Positions 27,402 to 36,114 of a stretch of DNA of 64,000 nt are shown here, one piece after another. Below the pieces are notes generated by a model. It was given only the letters and a program-made list of their open reading frames with translations, searched no databases and had not been told where the DNA came from. Position 1 is the first letter of the stretch. Every line of letters starts with the position of its first letter. The translations under genes were made by a program, and so were the position numbers. The stretch is from Streptomyces sp. ICC1. GTDB lineage: Bacteria; Actinomycetota; Actinomycetes; Streptomycetales; Streptomycetaceae. The stretch is taken from NCBI RefSeq assembly GCF_003287935.1, contig NZ_CP030287.1, positions 62,001 through 126,000 of the forward strand, given 5' to 3'.

Positions 27402-27968
27402 GTGAGCATCGACCCGGCCTCGATTCCGAACTTCGGAGGGCAGCAGCCCGATCCGCAGGCCACAGGACCGGCGGGCCCCGTCGTCCCCGACCAGGACCTC
27501 GTGAAGCAGCTCCTGGAGCAGATGGAGCTCAAGTACGTCGTCGACGACGAGGGTGACCTCGCGGCGCCGTGGGAGGACTTCCGCACGTACTTCATGTTCC
27601 GCGGCGAGGACGAGCAGCAGGTCTTCTCCGTGCGGACCTTCTACGACCGCCCGCACAAGATCGACGAGAAGCCCCAGCTCCTCGAGTCGATCGACGACTG
27701 GAACCGCCGCACGCTGTGGCCCAAGGTCTACAGCCACACGCACGACGACGGCTCCGTCCGCCTCATCGGCGAGGCGCAGATGCTGATCGGCACCGGCGTG
27801 AACCTGGAGCACTTCGTGTCCTCCACGGTCAGCTGGGTCCGCGCGTCGATCGAGTTCGACAAGTGGCTCGTCGAGCAGTTCGGACTGGAGCAGGCCGTCG
27901 ACTCGGCGGACTCCGCCGAGAAGGCCGAAGGCGACGAGGACGGCGACGGCGCCGCCGAGACCAACTAG
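27402..27968 (+). CDS. YbjN-domain protein
   Basis: A 188-aa cytosolic protein with a YbjN-type sensory/tetratricopeptide-interacting fold (LLEQMELKYVVDDEGDLAAPWEDFRTYFMFRGEDEQQVFSVRTFYD, then the C-terminal VNLEHFVSSTVSWVRASIEFDKWLVEQFG). YbjN proteins are linked to stress responses and motility in other bacteria, but no biochemical activity is established. GTG at 27402 has AAGGGA upstream and gives the usual N-terminus. An upstream in-frame stretch is ignored for lack of a ribosome site. The C-terminal 25 residues are acidic and disordered. It ends 14 nt from the convergent mannosyltransferase. Confidence 0.8.
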   Translation: MSIDPASIPNFGGQQPDPQATGPAGPVVPDQDLVKQLLEQMELKYVVDDEGDLAAPWEDFRTYFMFRGEDEQQVFSVRTFYDRPHKIDEKPQLLESIDDWNRRTLWPKVYSHTHDDGSVRLIGEAQMLIGTGVNLEHFVSSTVSWVRASIEFDKWLVEQFGLEQAVDSADSAEKAEGDEDGDGAAETN

Positions 27969-27982
27969 GTCTCAGGCCGCCC

Positions 27983-29182
27983 TCACGGCGCCACTCCGGA
28001 CGCGAGCAGCAGGTACGGCCCGTATCCGTAGCTGAGCCCGGCCAGCACCGCGGTCACCACGACCGCGGTGCGCGGCCGGGCTTTCGCCATGAGGGCCGCC
28101 ACCGGCAGCAGCAGGGGGAACGCGGGCAGCAGGAAGCGCGGCTTCGACTCGAAGAACCCGGCGCCGCCGTAGGTCATCACCAGCAGCACGCCGGTGTACA
28201 CGAGCAGCGGCAGCGGGGTCGAGCGGTCCGCCGCCAGCAGGCCCGCCAGCACCAGCGCGGCCACCAGCAGCACCACCGTCACGTGGGTGGCGAGCTCCAC
28301 GTTCCCGCCGCCCAGCGCGTGCCGCGCGGAGGCGACCGCGCCGGCCCCGAAGTCGAAGCGCGAGCCCCAGCCGCTCTGCACGGCGAAGTACCCGCCGAGC
28401 GGATCGCCCCGGCGCACGCCGACCAGCAGGACGTACGAGGCCCAGCCCGCCGGCGCCGCCAGCGCGGCGGCCCACACCGCGGGCGCGCGGCCCCGCCGCC
28501 GCCAGAGCTCCCAGGCGGCGCTCACCACCACGGCGGCGGCGACCGCGATCCCGGTGGGCCGGGTCAGCCCGGCGAGCACGGCCAGACCCGCCGCCCACCC
28601 CCAGCGGCCGCGCAGCAGCGCGTACAGGGCCCAGGCGGCGAAGGCGGTCAGCAGGGCCTCGGTGTAGGCGAGGGTCAGCATGAGGGCGTGCGGCAGCACG
28701 GCCCACAGCGCGACGAGGAGCAGCCCGGCGCGGGCCCCCAGCAGGTGCGCCCCGACCCGGTACACCCCGACGGCGGCCGCTCCGGCGGCGAGCCAGGCGA
28801 CGGCGAGCGCGGCGACGGCCAGGGAGCCGGGCAGCACCGCGGAGGCGCAGCGGATGAGGACGGGGTAGAGCGGGAAGAAGGCGGAGTCGCTCTGCACGGA
28901 GCCGATCCCGGGCCAGATCTGGGTGCGCCCGTAGCCGTTCTCGGCGATCCGCAGGTACCAGGTGGAGTCCCAGGACTCGCCGAGCACGCGTACGGGGCTG
29001 CGCCCGGTCCACCAGGCGGCCACGGCGACCGCCAGCACACCGGCCCCGCGGACGGCGGCGTACACCCCGAGGGCGACGAGCGCGCCGGGCGCCCGGCCGT
29101 GCAGGCCGCGCCCGCCGGGCTCACCGTGCCCGTCGCGCCCCTCGCGCCCGGTCCGTATGCCGCTGCTCGACAGCGTCGCCAT
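27983..29182 (-). CDS. Polytopic mannosyltransferase-like membrane protein (PIG-V type)
   Basis: A 399-aa integral membrane glycosyltransferase of the GT-C fold, with about nine to ten hydrophobic helices. WDSTWYLRIAENGYG near residue 70 holds the acidic residue of the first extracytoplasmic loop that is characteristic of GPI mannosyltransferase-like (PIG-V) proteins, and DSAFFPLYPVLIR follows. FESKPRFLLPAFPLLLPVA near the C-terminus is also typical. Such enzymes use polyprenyl-phosphate sugars outside the membrane. The acceptor is unknown; lipoglycans or glycoproteins are possibilities. The first 35 residues are hydrophilic and Gly/Arg-rich, so a later start could be real. It is divergent from the DUF3224 gene with a 41-nt gap. 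Confidence 0.78.
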   Translation of the reverse strand: MATLSSSGIRTGREGRDGHGEPGGRGLHGRAPGALVALGVYAAVRGAGVLAVAVAAWWTGRSPVRVLGESWDSTWYLRIAENGYGRTQIWPGIGSVQSDSAFFPLYPVLIRCASAVLPGSLAVAALAVAWLAAGAAAVGVYRVGAHLLGARAGLLLVALWAVLPHALMLTLAYTEALLTAFAAWALYALLRGRWGWAAGLAVLAGLTRPTGIAVAAAVVVSAAWELWRRRGRAPAVWAAALAAPAGWASYVLLVGVRRGDPLGGYFAVQSGWGSRFDFGAGAVASARHALGGGNVELATHVTVVLLVAALVLAGLLAADRSTPLPLLVYTGVLLVMTYGGAGFFESKPRFLLPAFPLLLPVAALMAKARPRTAVVVTAVLAGLSYGYGPYLLLASGVAP

Positions 29183-29223
29183 GCATCCCGACTTTCCTGG
29201 TCTCGCCTGAGTACGCTCATCGG

Positions 29224-29643
29224 ATGATGAGAGCTTCCGGCACGTTCGAGGTCGTCAGCTTCACCCCGGCACCGCTCGCCCCGGAGCCCGCCGTGGAAAC
29301 CGGGCTCCCGGTCGGAGTCGCGACGATGGAGAAACACTACGAGGGCGAGAGCCTCACGGGCCGCTCGGCCACGCTCTTCACGGCCGCCTTCGACCAGGAG
29401 ACGGGCGTCGGCAGCTACGTGGCGATGGAATCCTTCGAAGGCTCCCTCGCCGGCCGCGAGGGAGCCTTCAACTTCGTCCACTCGGACGCCACGGACGGCG
29501 GCCCCACCCGCGGCGCCGAACACTTCGCGATCGTCCCGGGCAGCGGCACGGCCGCCCTGAAGGGCATCACGGGCGCGGGCGGCCTGCGCGTCGACGAGAA
29601 CGGCGTCCACCACATCTGGTTCGACTACGCCCTCCCGGCCTGA
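29224..29643 (+). CDS. DUF3224 family protein
   Basis: A 139-aa small beta-barrel protein matching DUF3224 (allene-oxide-cyclase-like fold). It shows ASGTFEVVSFTPAPLAPEP, ATMEKHYEGESLTGRSATLFTAAFD, GSYVAMESFEGSLAGREGAFNFVHSDATDGG and ending HIWFDYALPA. Members are widespread in soil bacteria and of unproven function; a role in binding or modifying hydrophobic compounds is only suggested by the fold. There is no signal peptide. The start at 29224 (ATGATG) is clear. Confidence 0.82.
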   Translation: MMRASGTFEVVSFTPAPLAPEPAVETGLPVGVATMEKHYEGESLTGRSATLFTAAFDQETGVGSYVAMESFEGSLAGREGAFNFVHSDATDGGPTRGAEHFAIVPGSGTAALKGITGAGGLRVDENGVHHIWFDYALPA

Positions 29644-29650
29644 CCCCGGA

Positions 29651-29679
29651 GCCGCCCCGCCGCAGCGCGCCGGGGCGGC
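29651..29679. terminator. Terminator between DUF3224 gene and aminotransferase
   Basis: Arms GCCGCCCCG (29651-29659) and CGGGGCGGC (29671-29679) with an 11-nt loop, between convergent genes. Confidence 0.6.
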
Positions 29680-29705
29680 CCCGGGCCTCCGCCGCCGCGC
29701 ACCGC

Positions 29706-30890
29706 TCAGAGGCGGCGCAGGCGGTTCACCGCTTCCTCCAGGACGGACGTCTGCTTGCAGAAGGCCCACCTGACCTGGGTGGCGCCCGCCTGCTTGTCGT
29801 CGTAGAAGACCTGGTTCGGGATCGCGACCACCCCGCAGCGTTCGGGCAGCGCCCGGCAGAAGGCCAGGCCGTCCTTCTCGCCGAGCGGGGTGATGTCCGT
29901 GGTGATGAAGTACGTGCCCTGCGGGCGGTAGACCTCGAAGCCGGCCGCCGCGAGGCCGTCGGCCAGCAGGTCGCGCTTCGCGGCCAGGTCGGCGCGGAAG
30001 GACGTGAAGTACGAGTCCGGCAGGGCCAGCGCCTCGGCGATCGCGTACTGGAAGGGGCCGGAGGAGACGTAGGTGAGGAACTGCTTCGCCGAGCGGACCG
30101 CCGTCACCAGCTCCGGGGTCCCGGTCACCCAGCCGACCTTCCAGCCGGTGAAGGAGAAGGTCTTGCCGGCGGAGGAGATGGTGACCGTGCGCTCGCGCAT
30201 GCCCGGCAGGCCGGCCAGCGGGGTGTGGGCGCCCTCGAAGACCAGGTGCTCGTACACCTCGTCCGTGATGACCAGCAGGTCGCGGGAGACGGCCAGCTCC
30301 GCGACCGCGGCCAGCTCGGCGGGGGTGAGGACCGTGCCCGTCGGGTTGTGCGGGGTGTTCAGGAGGAGGAGGCGGGTGCGCGGGGTGACCGCCGCCTTCA
30401 GCGCGTCGACGTCCAGGCGGAAATCGGGGGCGCGCAGGGTCAGCGGGACGCGGACCGCGCCGGCCATCGCGATGCAGGCGGCGTACGAGTCGTAGAAGGG
30501 CTCCAGGGCGATGACCTCGTCGCCCGGCTCCAGGAGGGCCAGCAGGGTGGCCGCGATGGCCTCCGTGGCGCCCGCCGTGACCAGGACCTCGGTGTCGGGG
30601 TCGTAGGCCAGGCCGTAGAAGCGCTGCTGGTGGGCGGCGATCGCGCCGCGCAGCTCCGGGACGCCGGGACCCGGCGGGTACTGGTTGCCCCGGCCGTCGA
30701 GGACCGCGCGCGCCGCCGCTTCGGCGATCTCGACCGGGCCGTCGGTGTCGGGGAACCCCTGGCCGAGGTTGATCGCCCCGGTGGAGGCGGCCAGCGCGGA
30801 CATCTCCGCGAAGATCGTCGTGCCGAAGGCCGCCAGCTTGCGGTTGAGGAAGGGGCGGTTGGTGCGTTCGGGAGCGCTCATGGGCGCCAT
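29706..30890 (-). CDS. Class I/II aminotransferase, DapC-like
   Basis: A 394-aa PLP-dependent aminotransferase. It shows INLGQGFPDTDGP (substrate loop), NQYPPGPGVPELR, VTAGATEAIAATLLALLEPGDEV, NTPHNPTGTVL (Asn), ITDEVYEHLVF (Asp/Tyr) and SSAGKTFSFTGWKVGW with the Schiff-base lysine. Close actinobacterial relatives are annotated as N-succinyldiaminopimelate aminotransferase (DapC) of lysine and cell-wall synthesis; kynurenine/glutamine aminotransferases share the same motifs and cannot be excluded. The start is ATG at 30890, or the ATG 9 nt downstream. It stands alone on the minus strand. Confidence 0.82.
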   Translation of the reverse strand: MAPMSAPERTNRPFLNRKLAAFGTTIFAEMSALAASTGAINLGQGFPDTDGPVEIAEAAARAVLDGRGNQYPPGPGVPELRGAIAAHQQRFYGLAYDPDTEVLVTAGATEAIAATLLALLEPGDEVIALEPFYDSYAACIAMAGAVRVPLTLRAPDFRLDVDALKAAVTPRTRLLLLNTPHNPTGTVLTPAELAAVAELAVSRDLLVITDEVYEHLVFEGAHTPLAGLPGMRERTVTISSAGKTFSFTGWKVGWVTGTPELVTAVRSAKQFLTYVSSGPFQYAIAEALALPDSYFTSFRADLAAKRDLLADGLAAAGFEVYRPQGTYFITTDITPLGEKDGLAFCRALPERCGVVAIPNQVFYDDKQAGATQVRWAFCKQTSVLEEAVNRLRRL

Positions 30891-31021
30891 CCTGTGGGCA
30901 ACCTCTGGACTTGCTCAAGTGTGCTTTGGGCCGTGCTGCCCGAGGGCATCCCCCCGGTACGCGGGACAACAGGGGATTCCGCACCCGGGAAACCGGGGGT
31001 CAGACGGAAGGGGGGACGAGC

Positions 31022-31294
31022 ATGGTGGTCGTCCTGGTCTTGGTCGGCGTCGCCGTGGTTGTCGGCATCGGCTTCATCGCGGTGGCGGCGGTCCGCGCGG
31101 CATGCAGCGGGTACACGTCGGGCGGTTCGGGCGGGTCCGACAGCGCCGCCACCAGCAGCTGGTGGGTGGGCGGCAGCAGCAGTGGCGGCGGATCCTCGAC
31201 GTCCTCCTGCGGGTCCTCCTCGTCCTCCTGCGGCTCCTCGTCCTCCTGTGGATCGTCCTCGTCCTGCGGCGGCGGAGGATGCGGTTCCAGCTGA
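31022..31294 (+). CDS. Small membrane protein with Ser/Cys-rich tail
   Basis: A 90-aa protein. One N-terminal transmembrane helix (VVVLVLVGVAVVVGIGFIAVAAV) is followed by about 60 residues composed almost only of Ser, Gly and Cys, with SCGSS-type units (SCGSSSS three times, ending CGGGGCGSS), and one WWVGG. AAGGGGGGA lies before the ATG at 31022. The tail should lie on the outside if the helix acts as an uncleaved signal. Cys-rich Ser/Gly tails can bind metal or form disulfides, but the function is unknown. The coding repeats (TCCTCGTCCTCCTGC pattern) are prone to slippage. It is followed by a terminator. Confidence 0.65.
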   Translation: MVVVLVLVGVAVVVGIGFIAVAAVRAACSGYTSGGSGGSDSAATSSWWVGGSSSGGGSSTSSCGSSSSSCGSSSSCGSSSSCGGGGCGSS

Positions 31295-31338
31295 CACGGG
31301 GCAGCATGGATCCGTGGCCTCCGCCGCGGGAATACAAG

Positions 31339-31373
31339 AGACGCCCGCCGGGGACAACTTCCGTCGGGCGTCT
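31339..31373 (+). terminator. Terminator after the Ser/Cys-rich gene
   Basis: Arms AGACGCCCG (31339-31347) and CGGGCGTCT (31365-31373) are followed by a T-rich run (TCTTGTTC). The rest of the 347-bp gap to the next gene (31374-31641) is comparatively A/T-rich near 31420-31530, probably the promoter of the DUF2617 gene. Nothing else was recognised there. Confidence 0.65.
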
Positions 31374-31641
31374 TCTTGTTCGGGGCGACGGGGCCGCGCA
31401 TTACGGCGTACGGGCGGCATGTTGTTGAACACGTGAACTGTGGAGCCCCCGAGGGGATGTAAACCCCGTCAAGTTGGGTAAAAACGCTGTGAGTGCCGTG
31501 CCTTTCATGATTCCCTCGGTTGAGTAGACCAGTCCTCGGACCTCCCTGGACTTCCTGTGGACCCGTGCCGGTGTCCCCCACCCGTTGACTACCGCTGGCG
31601 GGCCCCGGCCCATCTCCCTCGCGCGTTTGCGGAGCCGACTC

Positions 31642-32268
31642 ATGCTCACGACCCTCCAGACCACCTATACCGACACGCGTGCAGCCGATCTCGCCTGGGC
31701 CCTGGGTCGGGACCGGCTGCCCGCCCTGGCCGTACTGAACCTCGAACTTGGTGGCGCGAAAGTGGAGTTGCGCCTCCTCGGAGCCTCCCACCAGGTGCTT
31801 CTGGAGGAGGGTGACGTGTTCTGTTCGGAGACCGTCGCCTGCATGCCCGGCAGCAGCACCCCCCTCCCGCTCGGCGTGGCCAAGCGGGTCGGCGAATGGG
31901 AGTACGAGTTCGCCGCCCGGGTCGAGACCCTCTCGCGCGGCTCCTTCGCCGGGCGGGCGCAGGAGCTGCTCGCTCTGGTGGCCGATCACCCGAACGGGCT
32001 CGCCGGGACCTTCCCCGGCAGCCCGCACGCCTTCACCGCCATGCTCGCGCAGCGCTACGAGGGCCAGGTCCGGTGGCGGACCTGGCACGCGTACCCGCAG
32101 GAAGGACAGCTGGTGGCGACCCGCACCCGGGTCGGCGTACGGATGGGGGCGGCGGGCGCGGCGGCCGCCGCCGCGGCCACGGCGGCGGCCGGCACCTTCG
32201 GAGCTCCCGTCGGGGCCTCCGCGGGAGCTCCCTTCGCGTCCTCCGTCGAATCGCCGGCGCTGATCTAG
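31642..32268 (+). CDS. DUF2617 family protein
   Basis: A 208-aa protein with the DUF2617 layout: LQTTYTDTRAADLAWALGRDRLPALAVLNLELGGAKVELRLLGASHQVLLEEG, then SETVACMPGSSTPLPLG, then YEFAARVETLSRGSFAGRAQELLALVADHPNGLAGTFPGSPHAFTAM and WRTWHAYPQEGQLVATRT. The C-terminal 50 residues are Ala/Gly-rich filler. There is no export signal. In actinomycetes this family commonly precedes a membrane-bound spermidine-synthase-like gene, as here, so a shared role is likely, but its biochemistry is unknown. A GGAG-like site lies about 10 nt before the ATG at 31642. Confidence 0.8.
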   Translation: MLTTLQTTYTDTRAADLAWALGRDRLPALAVLNLELGGAKVELRLLGASHQVLLEEGDVFCSETVACMPGSSTPLPLGVAKRVGEWEYEFAARVETLSRGSFAGRAQELLALVADHPNGLAGTFPGSPHAFTAMLAQRYEGQVRWRTWHAYPQEGQLVATRTRVGVRMGAAGAAAAAAATAAAGTFGAPVGASAGAPFASSVESPALI

Positions 32269-32493
32269 TCCCCGGGCTCCCAGGTCCCCGGGTCCGGTAG
32301 GCCCGGCTCCGGCGTCTCCGGCGTCTCCGGCTCCCGCGTCCCCGGCTTCCGCGTCCCCGGCTCCGGCGGGGGCGCCGCGGGGGCACGGGAGCCGGGGGTT
32401 GCCGAGCGGTTACGCCAACTGCCCCAACCAGTGCGCCACTTACACCCATGTGGGTGACCGGATGCGAGCAGGCGGTGACGTACGGTTCGCTTC

Positions 32494-34158
32494 ATGATCG
32501 ACCGTTCCGCCCCGCGCGGGGTGCTGCGCACCCGGTGGCGCCGCCTCCCGGCTCCGGAGCCGCGCGGAGCGGCCCGCGTCCCGGCTGCCCTTCCCGTACG
32601 GCCGAGGACCGGCCGACTCCTCGTCCTGGCCACCGTGTTCGTCTGCGCCGCCTGCGGGCTCGTATACGAACTGGAGCTGCTCGCCCTCGGCTCCTACCTC
32701 ATCGGGGACTCCGTCACCCAGGCGTCGGTCGTGCTGTCCGTCATGGTCTTCGCCATGGGCGTCGGATCCCTGCTCGCCAAGGCGCTGCGCAACCGCCCCG
32801 CCTTCGGCTTCGCCGCCATCGAGGCAGCCCTCGCCCTCCTGGGCGGCCTCTCCGCCATGGCCCTCTACGCCAGCTTCGCCTGGCTGGGGGAGTCCCGGCT
32901 CGCGCTCGTCGCCTTCTCCTTCGCCATCGGCGTCCTCATCGGCGCCGAGATCCCGCTCCTGATGGTGCTCATCCAGCGGATCCGCAGACAGGACGCGGGC
33001 GGCGCCGTCGCCGACCTGTTCGCCGCCGACTACGTCGGCGCCCTCGTCGGCGGCCTCGCCTTCCCCTTCCTGCTCCTGCCCGTCCTCGGCCAGCTCTCCG
33101 GCGCCGTGCTCACCGGAACCGTCAACGCCCTCGTCGGCGGCGGCCTCGTCTTGTGGCTCTTCCGCCGGGACCTGAGCCGCCGCGCCCGCTGGCTGCTCGT
33201 CGCCGCCAACCTCGCCGTCCTCACCGTCCTGGGCTGTGCCACCGTCTTCGCCGACGACTTCGAACGCGTGGCCCGCCGCGCCGTCTACGGCGGCGAGGTC
33301 CGCGTCGCCGTGCAGACCGGCGTCCAGGAACTCGTCCTCACCGGCCCCGCGACCGGCTCGCCGCGCTCCCTCGACCTCTTCCTCGACGGCCGCCTGCGGG
33401 TCAGCGGCTACGACGAGTACCGCTACCACGAGGCCCTCGTCCACCCCGCCATGACCGGCTCGCACACCCGCGTGCTGGTCCTCGGCGGCGGAGACGGCCT
33501 CGCCGCCCGCGAGGTACTGCGCTACCGCGACGTCGCCTCCGTCACCGTCGTCGAGCTCGACCCCGGCGTCGTACACCTCGCCCGCACCGACCCGATGCTC
33601 TCCGCGCTCAACGGCCGGGCGTACGAGGACCCGCGGCTCGGCGTCGTCAGCCAGGACGCCTTCCGCTGGCTGCGCGGACCCGCCGCACACGGTCGCTTCG
33701 ACGTCATCGTCTCCGACCTGCCCGACCCCGGCATCACCCCCAGCACGAAGCTGTACTCGCAGGAGTTCTACGGGCTGGCCGCCCGGGCCCTGCGCCCCGG
33801 CGGGCGCCTCGCCGTCCACGCCGGACCGTTCGCCACCAGGCCCCGCAGCTACTGGACCGTCGAGGCCACCCTGCGCGCCGCGGGCCTGAGCACCGCCCCC
33901 TACAGCGCGGGCGGCCGCCTCTCGGGCTTCGCCGCCGGGCCCGACCGGGCGCTCGGCGCCGCCGCCGCGCCGCCGCCGCAGGACTGGGGCTTCGTCCTCG
34001 CCGCCCGCGAGGGAGTCCCCCGACTGCGCGTGGACCGGGACACGCCCGCGCTGCGCTCACTGTCCACGCAGTCCCTCGGCGACGCCGCCCGCGACGCGGA
34101 ACGGGTCCGCATGCCGGGCCTGCCGCCGTCGACGCTCCCGCACCCGAGGTACTCGTAA
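32494..34158 (+). CDS. Membrane-bound polyamine aminopropyltransferase (spermidine synthase family)
   Basis: A 554-aa two-part protein. Residues 45 to about 255 hold around seven transmembrane helices. Residues 275-500 form a spermidine-synthase Rossmann domain: [23 protein letters not shown], the nucleoside-binding [18 protein letters not shown] near 330, [15 protein letters not shown], the catalytic-Asp loop [10 protein letters not shown], and LYSQEFYG. Such proteins transfer an aminopropyl group from decarboxylated SAM to a polyamine-like acceptor. Membrane forms are poorly characterised, and the acceptor here is unknown. It lies 225 nt after the DUF2617 gene across a spacer of imperfect CCGGCTCC-type repeats. 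The ATG at 32494 was chosen. Confidence 0.85.
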   Translation: MIDRSAPRGVLRTRWRRLPAPEPRGAARVPAALPVRPRTGRLLVLATVFVCAACGLVYELELLALGSYLIGDSVTQASVVLSVMVFAMGVGSLLAKALRNRPAFGFAAIEAALALLGGLSAMALYASFAWLGESRLALVAFSFAIGVLIGAEIPLLMVLIQRIRRQDAGGAVADLFAADYVGALVGGLAFPFLLLPVLGQLSGAVLTGTVNALVGGGLVLWLFRRDLSRRARWLLVAANLAVLTVLGCATVFADDFERVARRAVYGGEVRVAVQTGVQELVLTGPATGSPRSLDLFLDGRLRVSGYDEYRYHEALVHPAMTGSHTRVLVLGGGDGLAAREVLRYRDVASVTVVELDPGVVHLARTDPMLSALNGRAYEDPRLGVVSQDAFRWLRGPAAHGRFDVIVSDLPDPGITPSTKLYSQEFYGLAARALRPGGRLAVHAGPFATRPRSYWTVEATLRAAGLSTAPYSAGGRLSGFAAGPDRALGAAAAPPPQDWGFVLAAREGVPRLRVDRDTPALRSLSTQSLGDAARDAERVRMPGLPPSTLPHPRYS

Positions 34159-34271
34159 CCCGCCCCGATGCCGGAGGACGGGTGACGGGTGACGGGTGCC
34201 GCCCGGGGCCCGGGGTCATTGACTTCGCCGCCTCACTGACGGGAAGCGGCCGCGTCGGTAGGCTCGAGCGC

Positions 34272-35237
34272 ATGGAGCATCAGGTGTTCGTTCCGGTCCC
34301 CGCCGCCGACGTCCGCGCCGTGCTGCGCGATCCCGCCCGGGTGGCGCGCTGCGTACCGGGACTCCAGCAGGACGCCGACACCGGGGCCGGGCCGCTGTCC
34401 GGCCGGCTTAAGGTGCGGGTCGGCGGGCACACCGTGACCTACCGGGGCGCCCTGACCGTCACCGAGCGGGACCCCGACCGCTTCACCCTCTCCGGCGAGG
34501 GCACGGAGGTGCGGGGCAGCGGCAGCGTGAAGCTCTCCCTCGAGCTGCGCCTGACCGAGGCGGACGGCGGCACCCGGCTGGAGTTCACCGCCGAGGGCGC
34601 CGCCGACGGCCGGGCCGCCGCCTTCGCCCCGGAAGCGGCCGCCACGGCCGCGCACCGCCTCCTCGACCGGGCCGCCGGACACCTGGCGGCGCTCGCGGTC
34701 ACCGACGCGCCCGAGGAGCGCGAAGCGCCCGAAGCGCGCCAGGATTCCGGGGCCGCGGCCCCGGCCGCGGACCTCGGCGCCGACCGTGCGGCCGACCGTG
34801 CGGCCGACCTCGACGCCGACCTCGACGCCGACCTCGACGCCGACCTCGACGTGGACCCGGGCCTGGACTCCGATCTGGACCCCGGTCCGGACGCGGACGC
34901 CGACCTCGACATCACCGAGGTCACCGCCTCCGTTTTCGACACCGAGGTCCCGCCCCCCTCGCTCGACCCGTTCCTCGACGGCACCTTCGAAGGCGCCGCC
35001 CTCGGGGACCTCGGCGGCCCCCCGCGCCCGCCCGCGGAGGCCGCCCACGCCCGCCGCACGATGATCGGCCGCAGCGCGGAGGAGGTCGACCACGCCCCGC
35101 CGCGCGGCCGCTACGCCCCGGTCCCCGCCCCCACCTCCGCCGCGGCGGGCGCGAACCTGCGCTGGATCGCCCCGGCAGCCGCCGTCGCCGTCGCATCGGC
35201 CGTCCTCCTGGGCCGGGCCCTGCGCCGCCGCCGCTGA
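34272..35237 (+). CDS. SRPBCC (CoxG-like) protein with acidic repeat and C-terminal anchor
   Basis: A 321-aa protein. Residues 1 to about 145 form a START/SRPBCC-like fold of the CoxG/CO-dehydrogenase-subunit-G type (QVFVPVPAADVRAVLRDPARVARCVPGLQQ, then RVGGHTVTYRGALTVTERDPDRFTLSGEG, SLELRLTEADGGTRLEF). A linker of repeated Asp-Leu-Asp-Ala units follows (about 178-205, DNA 34795-34900). A conserved block RRTMIGRSAEEVDHAPPRGRYAP and a single C-terminal helix ending RALRRRR complete it. The repeats are acidic 12-bp units. No CO dehydrogenase genes are near, so a binding or membrane-tethering role is more likely than molybdenum-enzyme maturation. Confidence 0.75.
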   Translation: MEHQVFVPVPAADVRAVLRDPARVARCVPGLQQDADTGAGPLSGRLKVRVGGHTVTYRGALTVTERDPDRFTLSGEGTEVRGSGSVKLSLELRLTEADGGTRLEFTAEGAADGRAAAFAPEAAATAAHRLLDRAAGHLAALAVTDAPEEREAPEARQDSGAAAPAADLGADRAADRAADLDADLDADLDADLDVDPGLDSDLDPGPDADADLDITEVTASVFDTEVPPPSLDPFLDGTFEGAALGDLGGPPRPPAEAAHARRTMIGRSAEEVDHAPPRGRYAPVPAPTSAAAGANLRWIAPAAAVAVASAVLLGRALRRRR

Positions 35238-35293
35238 CCACGCGCCGCACCGTGCGGCCCTGAACACCCCGCCGACCTGGCTAAGGTCATGGC

Positions 35294-36082
35294 ATGAGTA
35301 CGCAACTGCGCGCCGGCGGCGCCGAGGTGACCATCGACCAGGAGAACGGCTGCCGGATCAGCAGTCTGCGCGTCGACGGGACGGAGCTGCTGAGGCAAGG
35401 GGACCACTACGGCTCCTTCCCGATGGTCCCCTGGTGCGGCCGCACCAGGAACGGGCAGTTCCAGGACGGCGCGACCCTGCACCAGCTGCCGCTCAACCAC
35501 CCGCCGCACGCCATCCACGGCTTCGGCCGCGACGCCGCCTGGCGCCCCGCCCGCGCGACCGCCACCGAGGCCGCGTTCACGTACCCGCTCGCCGACCCCT
35601 GGCCGTACGACGGGCTCGTCACGCAGATCTTCGAGCTCGGCGAGGACGCGCTGACCCTGACCATGGGCATCGAGACGTACGAGGACTCCTTCCCGGCGCA
35701 GGCCGGCTGGCACCCCTGGTTCCACCGCAACCTCGGCAACGGCGGCGAGGACGTGCGCATCGCCTTCGACGCCGCCTGGCAGGAGGAGCGCGGCGCCGAC
35801 CACCTGCCCACCGGCAACCGGATCGACCCGAAGACCGGCCCGTGGGACGACTGCTTCGGCATGCCCTACGGCGTGGACGTCACCCTGACGTGGCCCGGCG
35901 CGCTGGAGTTGAAGGTCGCCAGCCGCTCCGAATGGGTGGTCGTCTACGACGAGGAGCCCGAGGCCGTCTGCGTGGAGCCGCAGTCCGGCCCGCCGAACGG
36001 CCTGAACAGCCTCCCGCACCTGGTCACCCCGGTGGACCCGCTGGAGATCTCCACGACCTGGAGCTGGCGGCGCCTGGCTTAG
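35294..36082 (+). CDS. Aldose 1-epimerase family protein
   Basis: A 262-aa galactose-mutarotase-like beta-sandwich enzyme that interconverts alpha and beta anomers of sugars. Visible elements are MVPWCGRTRNGQF (substrate Arg), HPPHAIHGFGRDAAW (first active-site His), AGWHPWFHRNL (second His) and VCVEPQSGPPNGLN (catalytic Glu). Length suits the short bacterial type. It lies 32 nt ahead of pyrE in the same direction, so the two are probably co-transcribed. Sugar specificity is unknown. Confidence 0.88.
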   Translation: MSTQLRAGGAEVTIDQENGCRISSLRVDGTELLRQGDHYGSFPMVPWCGRTRNGQFQDGATLHQLPLNHPPHAIHGFGRDAAWRPARATATEAAFTYPLADPWPYDGLVTQIFELGEDALTLTMGIETYEDSFPAQAGWHPWFHRNLGNGGEDVRIAFDAAWQEERGADHLPTGNRIDPKTGPWDDCFGMPYGVDVTLTWPGALELKVASRSEWVVVYDEEPEAVCVEPQSGPPNGLNSLPHLVTPVDPLEISTTWSWRRLA

Positions 36083-36114
36083 GGGCCTTTCCCGGCCCCA
36101 CTAAGCTCGTGCCC

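Noticed and set aside
32269..32400. Possible small gene in the CCGGCTCC-repeat spacer before the spermidine synthase
   Set aside because: Only imperfect Pro/Gly/Arg/Ser-coding repeats are present, with no start plus ribosome site and no family match. It is treated as low-complexity spacer.
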